Of a DNA stretch of 43,504 bases, positions 35,435-43,504 are shown in pieces. A program made the position numbers and the translations under genes. Each line of letters starts with the position of its first letter. Position 1 is the first letter of the stretch. This DNA comes from an uncultured Clostridia bacterium (GTDB lineage: Bacteria > Bacillota > Clostridia > Christensenellales > UBA1242), in contig CALWJZ010000031.1 of assembly GCA_944381145.1 (NCBI GenBank), positions 1 through 43,504 of the forward strand. Reading direction: 5' to 3'. The notes below the pieces were generated by a model that had not been told where the DNA came from, did no database searches, and worked only from the letters and a program-made list of their open reading frames with translations.

Positions 35435-36412
35435 CTATAATGATTTTATTTTTATATTAACAAGAATATCATCTTCATTGCTTCTAATATATTTTAAATT
35501 AAAATTTCCACTTCTTCCAGAGATTATTTTAATTTTTACACTTTCGCTATTTTGTTCTATTATTTCTGCTTTTGATCGATTATCAATTTCTCAGCTACCA
35601 TTCTCTGCATTCACTATTGAATATAAAATCGCATTATCATAGGGATTTACTTCTTTAGGACCTTTTATATAAGATGATTCTGGAACAATATCTTCTTCTT
35701 TATTTTTTAAATCTTCTTTTTCTTTTTCTTCTTGTATAGTATTTTGATATCATTCTTTCAAATAAATTATTAGAATTCCATTAGAGCTTATATTATCTAC
35801 TGATTGTACTTCTCAATTTTTATTATTTAATTTTATTATTGAAAATCTATGAAAAAAATTTTCTGTATTTTCATCTTTTGTTATATACATTTCTAATGTA
35901 TAATCAAGTTCGTTTCAATTATTATTATTTTTATTTAGTCAATCAATTTCATTTAAAGATGCTCTAGAAGCATAGCATTTATACTCTTTATTATTTATTA
36001 AGACACTATATTTACATCTTCTTATTTCTGCCCTAAAATATGCAGTTTCTTCTAATCTTCTCAAATATACCAATCAATCTGTCCCATTCTCTTTTCAAGT
36101 AAATATATCTCCTTCTTTTAATCCTATCTCTTGAATTTTATTTGATGATATAGTATCTTCTATTTCTTCTGCGTTTAAGCATATGTCTTTAAAAGGAATA
36201 GAAATGTATTTATTATCATACTCATTTTTTATTTTATCAGGATTTATAAGACATCTAAATTCTCTTCCATCTTCTAATATAGCAGTTGCACTTTGATAAG
36301 AATATAACAAAGCTTTTTTTAAACTTCTTAATTTGTCTTCATTCATTCTATCTATTTGTCTTTTACCACCATTATATTTTAATCTTATTAACATAGTATC
36401 TAATCCTGACAT
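35435..36412 (-). CDS. Head-tail connector-region protein with C-terminal Ig-like domain
   Basis: This 325-residue protein starts MSGLDTMLIRLKYNGGKRQI and has QSATAILEDGREFRCLINPD and FKDICLNAEEIEDTIS. These segments recall the family of phage neck proteins that join head and tail. The final ~80 residues (GPKEVNPYDNAILYSI, then SGRSGNFNLKYI and VNIKIKSL) look like an Ig-like beta domain of the kind found on virion surfaces. Many Trp codons here are TGA. It overlaps the upstream gene by 13 bases. A head-closure or stopper role is inferred from order. Confidence 0.6.
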
Positions 36413-36723
36413 TCTATATCTCCTTTTAGGGTTGATAATAAATTAAGACATTCAAAGATAGCTCTCCTATATGAGAAAAAATCTTCTTCTTTATCTAAAT
36501 TATAAAGACCCTCTAATTTACAAAGTAAAGAGAATAGAATTTCATGATAATTACTTAGTATATTATTCATCCCATATAATTCTTCTATAATAGTATTTAA
36601 AGGAGACTGCCAATCTGCTTTTTCTTCTCTAATTGGTAATAATTTATAAATTTGATTTGTCATCTTTTTTAAATTATTCAAAATAGCTTCATCTTTTATT
36701 TCTATTCCATTATCTAAAAACAT
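36400..36723 (-). CDS. Small helical connector-region protein
   Basis: This 107-residue, mainly helical protein (NLKKMTNQIYKLLPIREEKA, then LNTIIEELYGMNNILSNYHE) ends FECLNLLSTLKGDIECQD. I do not recognise a named family beyond similar small genes in the connector block of gut phages. It overlaps the genes on both sides (14 bases with the upstream gene, 13 with the downstream one), so translation is coupled. Its single Trp is TGG. Confidence 0.6.
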   Translation of the reverse strand: MFLDNGIEIKDEAILNNLKKMTNQIYKLLPIREEKADWQSPLNTIIEELYGMNNILSNYHEILFSLLCKLEGLYNLDKEEDFFSYRRAIFECLNLLSTLKGDIECQD

Positions 36724-37288
36724 TCCTATTCTCCTCTCTTCCTAAAGGAGATTTTTCCATGATAGTACCGAAAGTAGAACGCATAATACCTTTTTCATCC
36801 CTAATTCTTCTTTTATATAATCTTTGTAAATGGAATCCTTCTCTCTCATAATCTTTTTTTAATGCTAAAATTTTCGCCATATGATTTGCTTGAGAAGTAA
36901 ATTTAAAATCACTTCCGCTATATTTCATTCTTACATTTTCAACTGTAGCTAGTTGTTGTCCTAATCATTCTACTATCATATAAGTAGAAATAATATTTAT
37001 TTCTTCTTTTGTTAATACACTATTAAAATATCCTCCGCCATATAAAAGCGTTGGAGTTTCTTTATTATCACTTTCTACTCCTGTATAAACACTTTTTTCT
37101 ATTTCTAATTCTTCAAAATCAGTTATATCAAAACGAGGAAATTCAAATTTTTGAATTGCACTTTCTAATAATTCTCGTAGTAATTTAAAGGTGTCTAATT
37201 CAGTTATTTCCATATACATATCATCAACTATTTTTGATAAAAAACTATCATAAATAATTGAAAAAGGAGTTATTTGTTTTTCGTTCAT
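36710..37288 (-). CDS. Head-tail adaptor/connector-like phage protein
   Basis: Two standard-code pieces join across TGA at 36965-36967, giving 192 residues. The blocks QITPFSIIYDSFLSKIVDDM, RELLESAIQKFEFPRFDI and VEWLGQQLATVENVRMKYSG, then SQANHMAKIL and LQRLYKRRIRDEKG, match a connector-region family I recall from gut Bacillota phages. The helical C-terminal half with LQRLYKRR is basic. Position after the capsid gene suggests a head completion adaptor. Start: AAAAAGGAGGGAAATAAG. Confidence 0.65.
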
Positions 37289-37314
37289 CTTATTTCCCTC
37301 CTTTTTATTTAAAA

Positions 37315-37896
37315 TTATTGATTTATTACTTTGTATTTATCATCAGATACAACTCTTCTTCCAGTTGATTTTGTAACATTATCATTTGCAATATTTACTC
37401 TTCTTGTTTTTGTTCCGCTTACTTCAATATTATTATCTTCTTTTGTTTCTTCATTTATTCTAACTGCATTATCTATATTGAAACCTGTTATTTCTAAAAT
37501 AGCTTTTCTTTTTTCTATATCATTTAATGGTAATTCAACAGCTATTTTCTTTAATAAATCTATAGTTCCTACAGGAGCATAATCTAAACAGTCCTTTAAA
37601 GCGTCTAGAGACCCATTTAATAATAAATTTCTTACATCATCTTCTGTATAAAAATATTCTGGTTCTACGTTATTTAATAATTCTTTTATTGCCTCTTTAT
37701 TATCTAATACTAAATAATCTCTTAACAAGATTTTTCCTCCAGAAATATAAGATAATTTTCTTAATTCTTCCATTGTTAATTCTTTTGTTTCTCCTGGCGC
37801 AAATGTACGATTTAAATTATTTAAATCAGGTATTGAATAGCCTACGTGTCCATTATCTCTATTTGTTACTTTTATAATTTCTTTGTTATCTATCAT
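37315..37896 (-). CDS. Conserved head-region protein
   Basis: This 193-residue protein starts with a small beta segment (VTNRDNGHVGYSIPDLNN) followed by FAPGETKELTMEELRKLSYI and then a helical domain (EYFYTEDDVRNLLLNGSLDA, ELPLNDIEKRKAILEITG). The tail is polar (SGTKTRRVNIANDN). I recall similar proteins directly after the capsid gene of gut phages. A head-accessory role is inferred. It has no Trp. The start follows GAAAAGGAGAATTATT. Confidence 0.6.
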   Translation of the reverse strand: MIDNKEIIKVTNRDNGHVGYSIPDLNNLNRTFAPGETKELTMEELRKLSYISGGKILLRDYLVLDNKEAIKELLNNVEPEYFYTEDDVRNLLLNGSLDALKDCLDYAPVGTIDLLKKIAVELPLNDIEKRKAILEITGFNIDNAVRINEETKEDNNIEVSGTKTRRVNIANDNVTKSTGRRVVSDDKYKVINQ

Positions 37897-37929
37897 AATA
37901 ATTCTCCTTTTCTCTCTACTAAAAAATTT

Positions 37930-37984
37930 GGGAAAGCAAAAGTATTTCTTTTGTTTAAGAAAACTAGCTTTCCCTGTTATATTT
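37930..37984 (-). terminator. Two-part hairpin terminator after the major capsid gene
   Basis: The outer stem GGGAAAGC (37930-37937) pairs with GCTTTCCC (37977-37984). An inner AGT-A-TTTCTT / AAGAAA-ACT stem-loop lies between. On the - strand the outer stem is followed by a T-rich stretch (complement of 37921-37929). It starts 12 bases after the capsid stop. Confidence 0.7.
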
Positions 37985-37996
37985 TGTTATTAATAA

Positions 37997-39037
37997 CTAA
38001 ATTGAACCTTGTTGTGCAACATCTTTAGTTAAAGAAGTATTTCTATATACACAAATATTATTAGTTATTAATGCACCAACTCCAAGTTTTCTATAAACTT
38101 GAATTTCTTTAGACCAATCATCATTTTTTCTATCGTCAATTAATGTTTGACCTTCAAAAGCAATTTTAACTGGTTTTTCATTAGAACCAGCAGGAATAAT
38201 CCAAGCATATGCAGGATCGATAACTTTTGTTGTATTAGTTTCATCAGTTAAAGATTGATTTAATACAAGTACATTATGTCCTTTATAATTTGCTAAATAT
38301 CCATTATTCCATTTTTGGTCTTTCATATTATCTGATACCCATCCTTCAGATGGAACCATCGTAGCTGCGAATTCATAAGTACAATAAATAGTTGATTTTC
38401 CATAACTATCTGCTACAGAAACTAGTCTATCCATTGCTGCTTCATTGAATCCTGCACCTGCATATTTATTATTAACGCCTAGGCTATCAACAGCACTAAT
38501 TAAAGCTTTTTCAATTTCTAAATAAATAGATTCATCTAATCCTTCCATAACAATATTAGTTAATTCATTAAAATCTAATCTACCATCTAAGAATTCTTCA
38601 ATTGAAATTTGAGCTGCTCCACCAAAAGCTGTAGTTGGTATTTCATAACTTCTACCATCTAATTTGAATACTTCATAAATTCCTGCTAAACCAACTTTAG
38701 TAATGAATTGTTTAGCTCTTCTTCTTGAAGCTGAAGTTACTTTTTGTTTAAATATTGCTTTATCTCCTTGAGGTACTGTCATTATTTCTGCAAACATACC
38801 ATATTCTTCTAATACTCTTTGAGGAAGAATGTCATCAATAACTTCTTCAATTAATGCGAAAATAGTATGTTTATTCTTTTCGTATAAATGATAGTTACCT
38901 GCAATTTTTGCTAATTCGTTCTTTAATGTTTCATTAATTTCTGAAGCAGTAAAACTTTCTCCTTCAAAAGAATAAGTTGAAGAAGGTTTTACTTGGCTAG
39001 CAATTTTAGCTAATTTTACTAAATTTTTAAATTCCAT
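37997..39037 (-). CDS. Major capsid protein (HK97-fold)
   Basis: This 346-residue protein is intact under the standard code and has no TGA; its four Trp codons are all TGG. It has ILPQRVLEEYGMFAEIMTVP (N-arm and E-loop region), KQFITKVGLAGIYEVFKLDG, SIEEFLDGRLDFNELTNIVM and a C-terminal IQVYRKLGVGALITNNICVY strand. These match HK97-type capsid proteins of gut Bacillota phages. It forms the shell of the prohead. The leader AAGGAGGATTAGAAA is shared with the decoration gene just upstream. Two strong signs of high expression are that leader and the TGG-only Trp usage. Confidence 0.85.
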   Translation of the reverse strand: MEFKNLVKLAKIASQVKPSSTYSFEGESFTASEINETLKNELAKIAGNYHLYEKNKHTIFALIEEVIDDILPQRVLEEYGMFAEIMTVPQGDKAIFKQKVTSASRRRAKQFITKVGLAGIYEVFKLDGRSYEIPTTAFGGAAQISIEEFLDGRLDFNELTNIVMEGLDESIYLEIEKALISAVDSLGVNNKYAGAGFNEAAMDRLVSVADSYGKSTIYCTYEFAATMVPSEGWVSDNMKDQKWNNGYLANYKGHNVLVLNQSLTDETNTTKVIDPAYAWIIPAGSNEKPVKIAFEGQTLIDDRKNDDWSKEIQVYRKLGVGALITNNICVYRNTSLTKDVAQQGSI

Positions 39038-39056
39038 AATTTTCTAATCCTCCTTA

Positions 39057-39575
39057 TTATTTTATTCTTTGAATTTTAACAGCTGGTTGTCCATCTGGCA
39101 TAGTATATTCTTGTACTACTACCCATGTCATATTATCATCAGTACCTTTTACTAAATAACCAGTACTATCAACTTTTAATTTATCTCCTACTGCTAAATC
39201 TATTCCTGCATATACTGCATTTTTATCTGTATTAGCTGCACCAACGCAATTTGTTGTATAAATATCTCCAACATTTGTTTTAAATAATCTTGGATAAATT
39301 TCTCCGCCAACATAATTAGATTTAATCATAGCGAAATCTTTATAAGATTCTTCTTCTCTATATGTTTTTACTTCATTGTAAACTAACATAAATTCTCCTT
39401 CGCCAGTTAAATCTACTTTTTTATTAACATAATCATATTTCATGAATTGACCATTTTCAAGAATATTAATTGAACTATCTAATGGTAATTGAGCATATAT
39501 TTGTCCGTTTCTTTGAGCAGATAATTGATTAGGTTCAACTTGACCAAAACCAACTCTTTTAATTTTTGTTGCCAT
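39057..39575 (-). CDS. Capsid decoration/stabilisation protein
   Basis: This 172-residue protein is rich in beta strands (MATKIKRVGFGQVEPNQLSA, YAGIDLAVGDKLKVDSTGYL, TWVVVQEYTMPDGQPAVKIQ). It lies directly before the capsid gene in transcription order, as decoration or head-accessory proteins often do. No enzymatic motif is seen. Its only Trp is TGG. It shares a 15-base leader with the capsid gene, with the motif at 39580-39594. Function is inferred mainly from position and fold. Confidence 0.65.
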   Translation of the reverse strand: MATKIKRVGFGQVEPNQLSAQRNGQIYAQLPLDSSINILENGQFMKYDYVNKKVDLTGEGEFMLVYNEVKTYREEESYKDFAMIKSNYVGGEIYPRLFKTNVGDIYTTNCVGAANTDKNAVYAGIDLAVGDKLKVDSTGYLVKGTDDNMTWVVVQEYTMPDGQPAVKIQRIK

Positions 39576-39599
39576 ATTATTTCTAATCCTCCTTTAAAA

Positions 39600-40892
39600 T
39601 TATTCTTCGTTATTGTCTCTATTTTTTGTGTTTTTTAATGCTTTTAGCCATTCTGGTGTATTATCAATATCGCTATCATCATTTAAACTATAAGTTGAGA
39701 CAACTTCTGTATTATTTTCATTTTTCTCTGAATCTTCTAAATCAAAACTGACCTTTTTTCTAAAACAAATTACAGATAATTTAGATTCTATTTCATCTAA
39801 ACTATATTTTGATTTGTTTTCGATAACATCTTTTTTATCTTCGTCAGATAACATATAGAATTTCTTAATTAATTCATCTTTCTTTTCATTATCAATATTT
39901 TCTTTAAAAGATAATAATTCTTTATATTTTTCTTCTAATTCTGTATACTGATTTTGTAAAGATTTAAATTCTTCTTCTAATGCAGAATAATTTTGTTCTA
40001 CTACTTCTTCTATATCTGTATTTTCTTCTTCTTCTTCTGAAGTTTCAGATTCATTTTCAGTAGTAACTGCAGCAGTGCCATTTTCTTGAACATCAGATTG
40101 AACTTCTTCTATAGTTTCTAATTCAGATTCATTCTCTGTTGAAACAGTATTGTTTTCAATTTCAGTATTATTTTCTTCTACTATCATTTCTTGTCCTCCT
40201 TCTAATACATTTCTTAGATCTTGCATCATAGTATATAATGTTTTTTTAAAATCATTATCAATTTTAGTAAATGATGTACTTACTTCTGGTGCGGTAATGC
40301 TTGAGCCTTCAAAGCAAGGTTCTACATCTTTCCCTAAAATGCATAATTTTGAAAAAATTGCATCATTTATTATGAAAAAATCTATCCCTGTATTATTATT
40401 TGTTGACCAACGTCCATCTAAAGTTTTATCATCTAATTCCATAGATTGAGGTCTACCCTCTTCTATTGCTAATTTAGATTCCTCAAATTGACCTGTTCAA
40501 AGATATCCTGTTGTCATTAAATATTCTCTTACAACATTATTACCAAAATCATCAGTGTCTTCAAATTTTTGAAATCATACTTTTGCATCTGGTGATACAA
40601 AACCATAAGGTTTAGTTAAACATTCAAATTTTATACCATCTTCATCAAAAATAATTTTTTCTCCATGGTCTCTAAAATCTTCTTTGTCTTCTCTATAATA
40701 TCCAACAATAGGAGCCCCTCTTAGAGTTTTCGCCATTTCTGTTGCAACTTCTTTTGTTATATAACTATGATTTCTATTTTCTCCTAGATATAAAACTTTT
40801 ATTTCACAGCTGCTCATTAGTGGATTAAGCTCTAAAGGCTTTAGATTAATAAACTCAGGAGAGTCTATTGTTGCTATTGATTGATGCATCAT
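39600..40892 (-). CDS. Prohead protease-scaffold fusion
   Basis: This 430-residue protein joins two pieces across TGA at 40575-40577. Residues of about 25-230 are the protease: LRGAPIVGYYREDKEDF, then the likely catalytic His in RDHGEKI, KPYGFVSPDAKVW, MTTGYLWTGQFEESKLA, and the likely Ser in EEGRPQSMELD. This resembles phage prohead serine proteases that trim the capsid and scaffold. The rest (about residues 255-415) is acidic and coiled coil (SALEEEFKSLQNQYTELEEK), as in scaffold proteins. The C-terminus ends NTPEWLKALKNTKNRDNN. Fusion of protease and scaffold in one chain is known in other phages. Trp codons: 2 TGA, 2 TGG. Confidence 0.8.
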
Positions 40893-40978
40893 AACTATCT
40901 ATTCCTTTCTTAATATTTCCACTTATTCATATTTGAATAAAATGTTTATTATTTTTTTCTTTTTTGTCCTAAAAATTA

Positions 40979-42577
40979 TTAAGATTTACTTTCTTCATTC
41001 ATAATAGTTTTTTCAGATTTTTCATCATCTGATTTTTCAGGTCTTCCTCCAGTACTTTCTGATGTATCATCCTTACTATTTATTCTATCTAAAATATCAC
41101 TACTCATTGTACTAGACATTATAGGAGGAATAAATACATTAACTAAATCTAATATATCATTTTCAAAATAAGCATTTGCTAATATTGTACTTTGAGATTG
41201 CCCCATTGCAATTTGAGGAAGCATTTTGCTAAAACCAATTTGCATTTGTTCTTTATACATTTTAGCCATTTCTTGATAATTATAAATAGTAGTAGTTAAA
41301 ATTTGACTTCTATAATAATATTTTTTAGGTTTTTTATTAAATTTTTCTACAACGTCGTTCATAAAAGCTTCAAATTGTAAAATTAAATTATATAAAGACG
41401 CTGCATCATTTAATATTGATTTTTCAAGAGCTATATTACCATCTGTATTAAATTGCATTTGAGAAACTCCCGCTTCATTATAAACACTTCTTTCAACTCT
41501 CTCTAAATCATCTGTTGCGGTAGTGCTTCTATTACTATCCATGTTAGCAATATCGATATCGGCAAAAGTAGTTAAAACATCAATTCCTATTGCTTTCTTT
41601 AACATCGCTACTGCATTTTCATGAAGTTGTTTAGCCTCATCCACATCAAATACTAAATCTCCATTCTTATCTACTGGCATCTTTTGAATAATTATTTTTA
41701 ATAGTTCTTGAGCCATTTTCTTTTTATCTAAATCTTTTGCCTCATCTAAATCAATTATAGTAGGTATTACAGCTATAAACATTGGAGCATCTTCTCCATT
41801 TATATTAAATTTTATAGAATTCTTAATATCTAACAAATATCATCCTTCTGAATCTCCTGCGAACTGAGGAGGTAATTTTCCTTGTTTGTATAAAACGTAT
41901 CCTTTTTTAAATTCTTCTGGAAAAATATTTAATATTTTTATTCTCTGTGCAATATCTTTAAATGTATTATCAAAATATTTCATATTAAATTCTATTGCTG
42001 GTCTTCCTTCTACAATAAATCTTGAACGACAATAATTAACTGGCAATTCTTGTATTAAAAATTTATCTGAGTTATCTATAAAATACCCATAATAGCACCC
42101 ATTTTTTATTACTTTTAAAGCAATTTCTCCAAATAATTTTTTTATTTCTGATTTATCTAAATATAATAAAATTTTATAAAAATCGGATAATGCAACTTCT
42201 TTTTCTTTTCCTGTTGCTAATTTATCATTTATATAAGGAGTTATCATTCAATCATATCTATACATATATGCCATATATTTGCATAATCTTGAATAAATTC
42301 CGCTAGTACGAAAATAAAATTTTGATATCTCTCTCATTTCTTTATAATTATTTTCATAAATTGATTTAAATATTGAATCTTTTTTTGTTAATCTCTTGTC
42401 TATTTTATTATAACTACCCAAATCTAAAATAGCATCTTCTAATGACTTAGTGCCAATTCTAATTTTAGAAAAATCAATTGGAGTAAAATTATTTTGTTGA
42501 TGATTTATAGATATATCATTTTTTATAAAAGATGTTTTATTTTTTTTCTTTTCTACTTCTTTTTTTCTATTAATCAA
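40979..42577 (-). CDS. Portal protein
   Basis: This 532-residue protein is the portal, the ring at the capsid vertex through which DNA passes. It joins three pieces across TGA. Conserved-looking segments are YFRTSGIYSRLCKYMAYMYR, LPVNYCRSRFIVEGRPAIEF, RVERSVYNEAGVSQMQFNTD, NLILQFEAFMNDVVEKFN and YNYQEMAKMYKEQMQIGFSK; the tail is polar (SESTGGRPEKSDDE). No ATG is available near the start. The best start is TTG at 42575-42577, placed 8 bases after GTGAGG(TG), a good ribosome site; the alternative GTG at 42586 has none. Confidence 0.75.
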
Positions 42578-42634
42578 GATAAACACCTCACTTTTAAATT
42601 ATTTTTAGTATTGTTTTTTAGCTATAATAAAAAA

Positions 42635-43003
42635 TTAAAATCCGCCTTTTGAATAGTATAAATTCATAATATAATCATAATCTATTCTACCTTCAACAGT
42701 ATAAGGTATTTCAATCAAAATTATATTATGTTTGTTACAATACTCTCTTTTCTTCATATCATTATATTGTTGTTTTCTTAGTCCTGTATAGCCTCCAAAT
42801 TTACTTTTTGGGGTATAATGTTGTATTCCTTGATATTCAATTAAAAAATCTAAATTATGGTTATCATCAAAAATTGCAAAATCAAATCTTAATGGACGAC
42901 CACTTGTACTAACTAAATCAGGAAAAGAATATTCTTCTTCAAAATCTAATCCCGCTTCTCGTAGTACTTCTTCTATTTTAATTTCTCCTCTACTTGCTCT
43001 CAT
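42635..43003 (-). CDS. PD-(D/E)XK-type endonuclease, Vsr/homing-like
   Basis: This 122-residue protein has the nuclease core of very short patch repair/homing-type enzymes: GEIKIEEVLREAGLDFEEEY, SGRPLRFDFAIFDD, FLIEYQGIQHYTPKSKFGG and KKREYCNKHNIILIEIPY. The acidic RFDF and E-x-Q (IEYQ) residues are likely metal ligands. Such small nucleases often sit between terminase and portal in gut phages as mobile homing elements. It is free of Trp. It has its own ribosome site (AAAGGAGGTATAAA). Its target is unknown. Confidence 0.75.
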   Translation of the reverse strand: MRASRGEIKIEEVLREAGLDFEEEYSFPDLVSTSGRPLRFDFAIFDDNHNLDFLIEYQGIQHYTPKSKFGGYTGLRKQQYNDMKKREYCNKHNIILIEIPYTVEGRIDYDYIMNLYYSKGGF

Positions 43004-43103
43004 TTTATACCTCCTTTACTTAAATGTAAATAAGTATACTAAAAATATATCTATATTTATATTAATATTTTAAAAAGTGAGTAAGTTAAAAATGTCCAAT
43101 ATT

Positions 43104-43493
43104 TTATTGACCTGACCAAAAAATCATATCAGATATATTTCTACTTTTCTTTTTCTTTCCTTTATCTTCTATTTGTTTAATATAATACATTCCATATTCA
43201 AAAGCAGAAAATTTATCTTTTTTAATTCCTCTGTTCGATTGCTTTAAAATAATATTTACTCCTTCATTTTCTTCAACGAGATTTAACATTTGGTCTTTTA
43301 AAATTGTAGTTTGAGTAAATGGTATCAAATGTTCAGCTCTTTTCTCTGGTGTCATATTTTGTCCAACTTTTGTAGATAATAATTTTACTTTTGCTTGATT
43401 TTCATCTATTAAAAATTTTACCTTTCCGCTAAACATTTGAGTTTGAACATATGTATGAGCTTCTGTATTTATTGGCTCATTTGCTTTTATTAA
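43104..43493 (-). CDS. terL: Terminase large subunit, C-terminal part (partial)
   Basis: The 129-residue open frame matches the C-terminus of phage large terminases: KANEPINTEAHTYVQTQMFS, GKVKFLIDENQAKVKLLSTK, KRAEHLIPFTQTTILKDQML, INIILKQ-type NIILKQSNRGIKKDKFSAF and SDMIFWSGQ. The large terminase cuts and pumps DNA into the prohead; this piece is the end of its nuclease domain. The frame runs upstream only to an in-frame TAA (43494-43496), just before the window edge, and no Met start with a ribosome site is near. So it is either a 3' exon after an intron, a truncated copy or an artefact at the edge. It stops at TAA (43104-43106), 100 bases before the endonuclease gene; in that gap I see no gene. 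Confidence 0.65.
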   Translation of the reverse strand, partial: LIKANEPINTEAHTYVQTQMFSGKVKFLIDENQAKVKLLSTKVGQNMTPEKRAEHLIPFTQTTILKDQMLNLVEENEGVNIILKQSNRGIKKDKFSAFEYGMYYIKQIEDKGKKKKSRNISDMIFWSGQ

Positions 43494-43504
43494 TTACATC
43501 GCAT

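Noticed and set aside
3397..40449. + strand open frames opposite the late genes (for example 10245-10580, 34436-34756, 40150-40449)
   Set aside because: They lie antisense to well-supported genes, have low-complexity Leu/Phe/Ile-rich or reversed content and no ribosome sites; they are shadows.
1..43504. TGA read as glycine (code 25)
   Set aside because: The restored positions are aromatic/Trp in the families, and the fibre repeats swap TGA with TGG rather than with GGN.
1..43504. tRNA genes, including a tRNA-Trp(UCA), or diversity-generating retroelements
   Set aside because: None was seen by eye in the intergenic spaces, which are short; a tRNA search program would be needed to exclude them fully.

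Overview
This window looks like part of an AT-rich, tailed double-stranded DNA phage (siphovirus-like) or a close prophage relative that reads TGA as tryptophan. Under the standard code nearly every large gene breaks at TGA. With TGA read as Trp the fragments join into long frames closed by TAA or TAG, and the joined residues fall where the families keep Trp (for example the DGDDW of the glycosyltransferase and the GYLWTGQF of the capsid protease). In a tandem repeat inside the tail fibre, the same Trp position is TGA in three copies and TGG in two. The protein families are those of phages of gut Bacillota. The host is therefore either a code-4 Bacillota/Mollicutes relative, or a standard-code bacterium whose phage is recoded. 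A CHAP endolysin suggests a host with a peptidoglycan wall. No tRNA or release-factor gene is visible here.

Layout. (1) 1-3030, + strand: a GT2-GT8 double glycosyltransferase (5' end open at the window edge), a GT4-like glycosyltransferase and a RuvC-like resolvase. They converge on a bidirectional terminator at about 3032-3067. (2) 3066-5831, - strand: a small operon from a promoter near 5888-5915, with five proteins of unknown function typical of gut phages and a 98-residue HEXXH metalloprotein. (3) 6070-14716, - strand: two tail proteins, a membrane protein, a holin, a CHAP endolysin and a DUF859-like tail protein. (4) 14749-30918, - strand: two giant genes, a 2660-residue fibre/tip protein and a 2691-residue tape measure protein. 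(5) 31018-37896: tail chaperone, major tail protein and neck/connector genes. (6) 37997-43493: major capsid, decoration, protease-scaffold fusion, portal, a PD-(D/E)XK endonuclease and the C-terminal part of the large terminase.

From the right end leftward, the - strand follows the usual head-to-tail order: packaging, prohead assembly, connector, tail tube, tape measure, tip/fibres, lysis. Intrinsic terminators follow the capsid, major tail, chaperone, tape measure and last tail genes, and a consensus-like promoter precedes the chaperone, so the late region is probably split into units with graded expression. Trp codon choice varies by gene: the capsid, decoration and major tail genes use only TGG, while the left + strand genes use only TGA.
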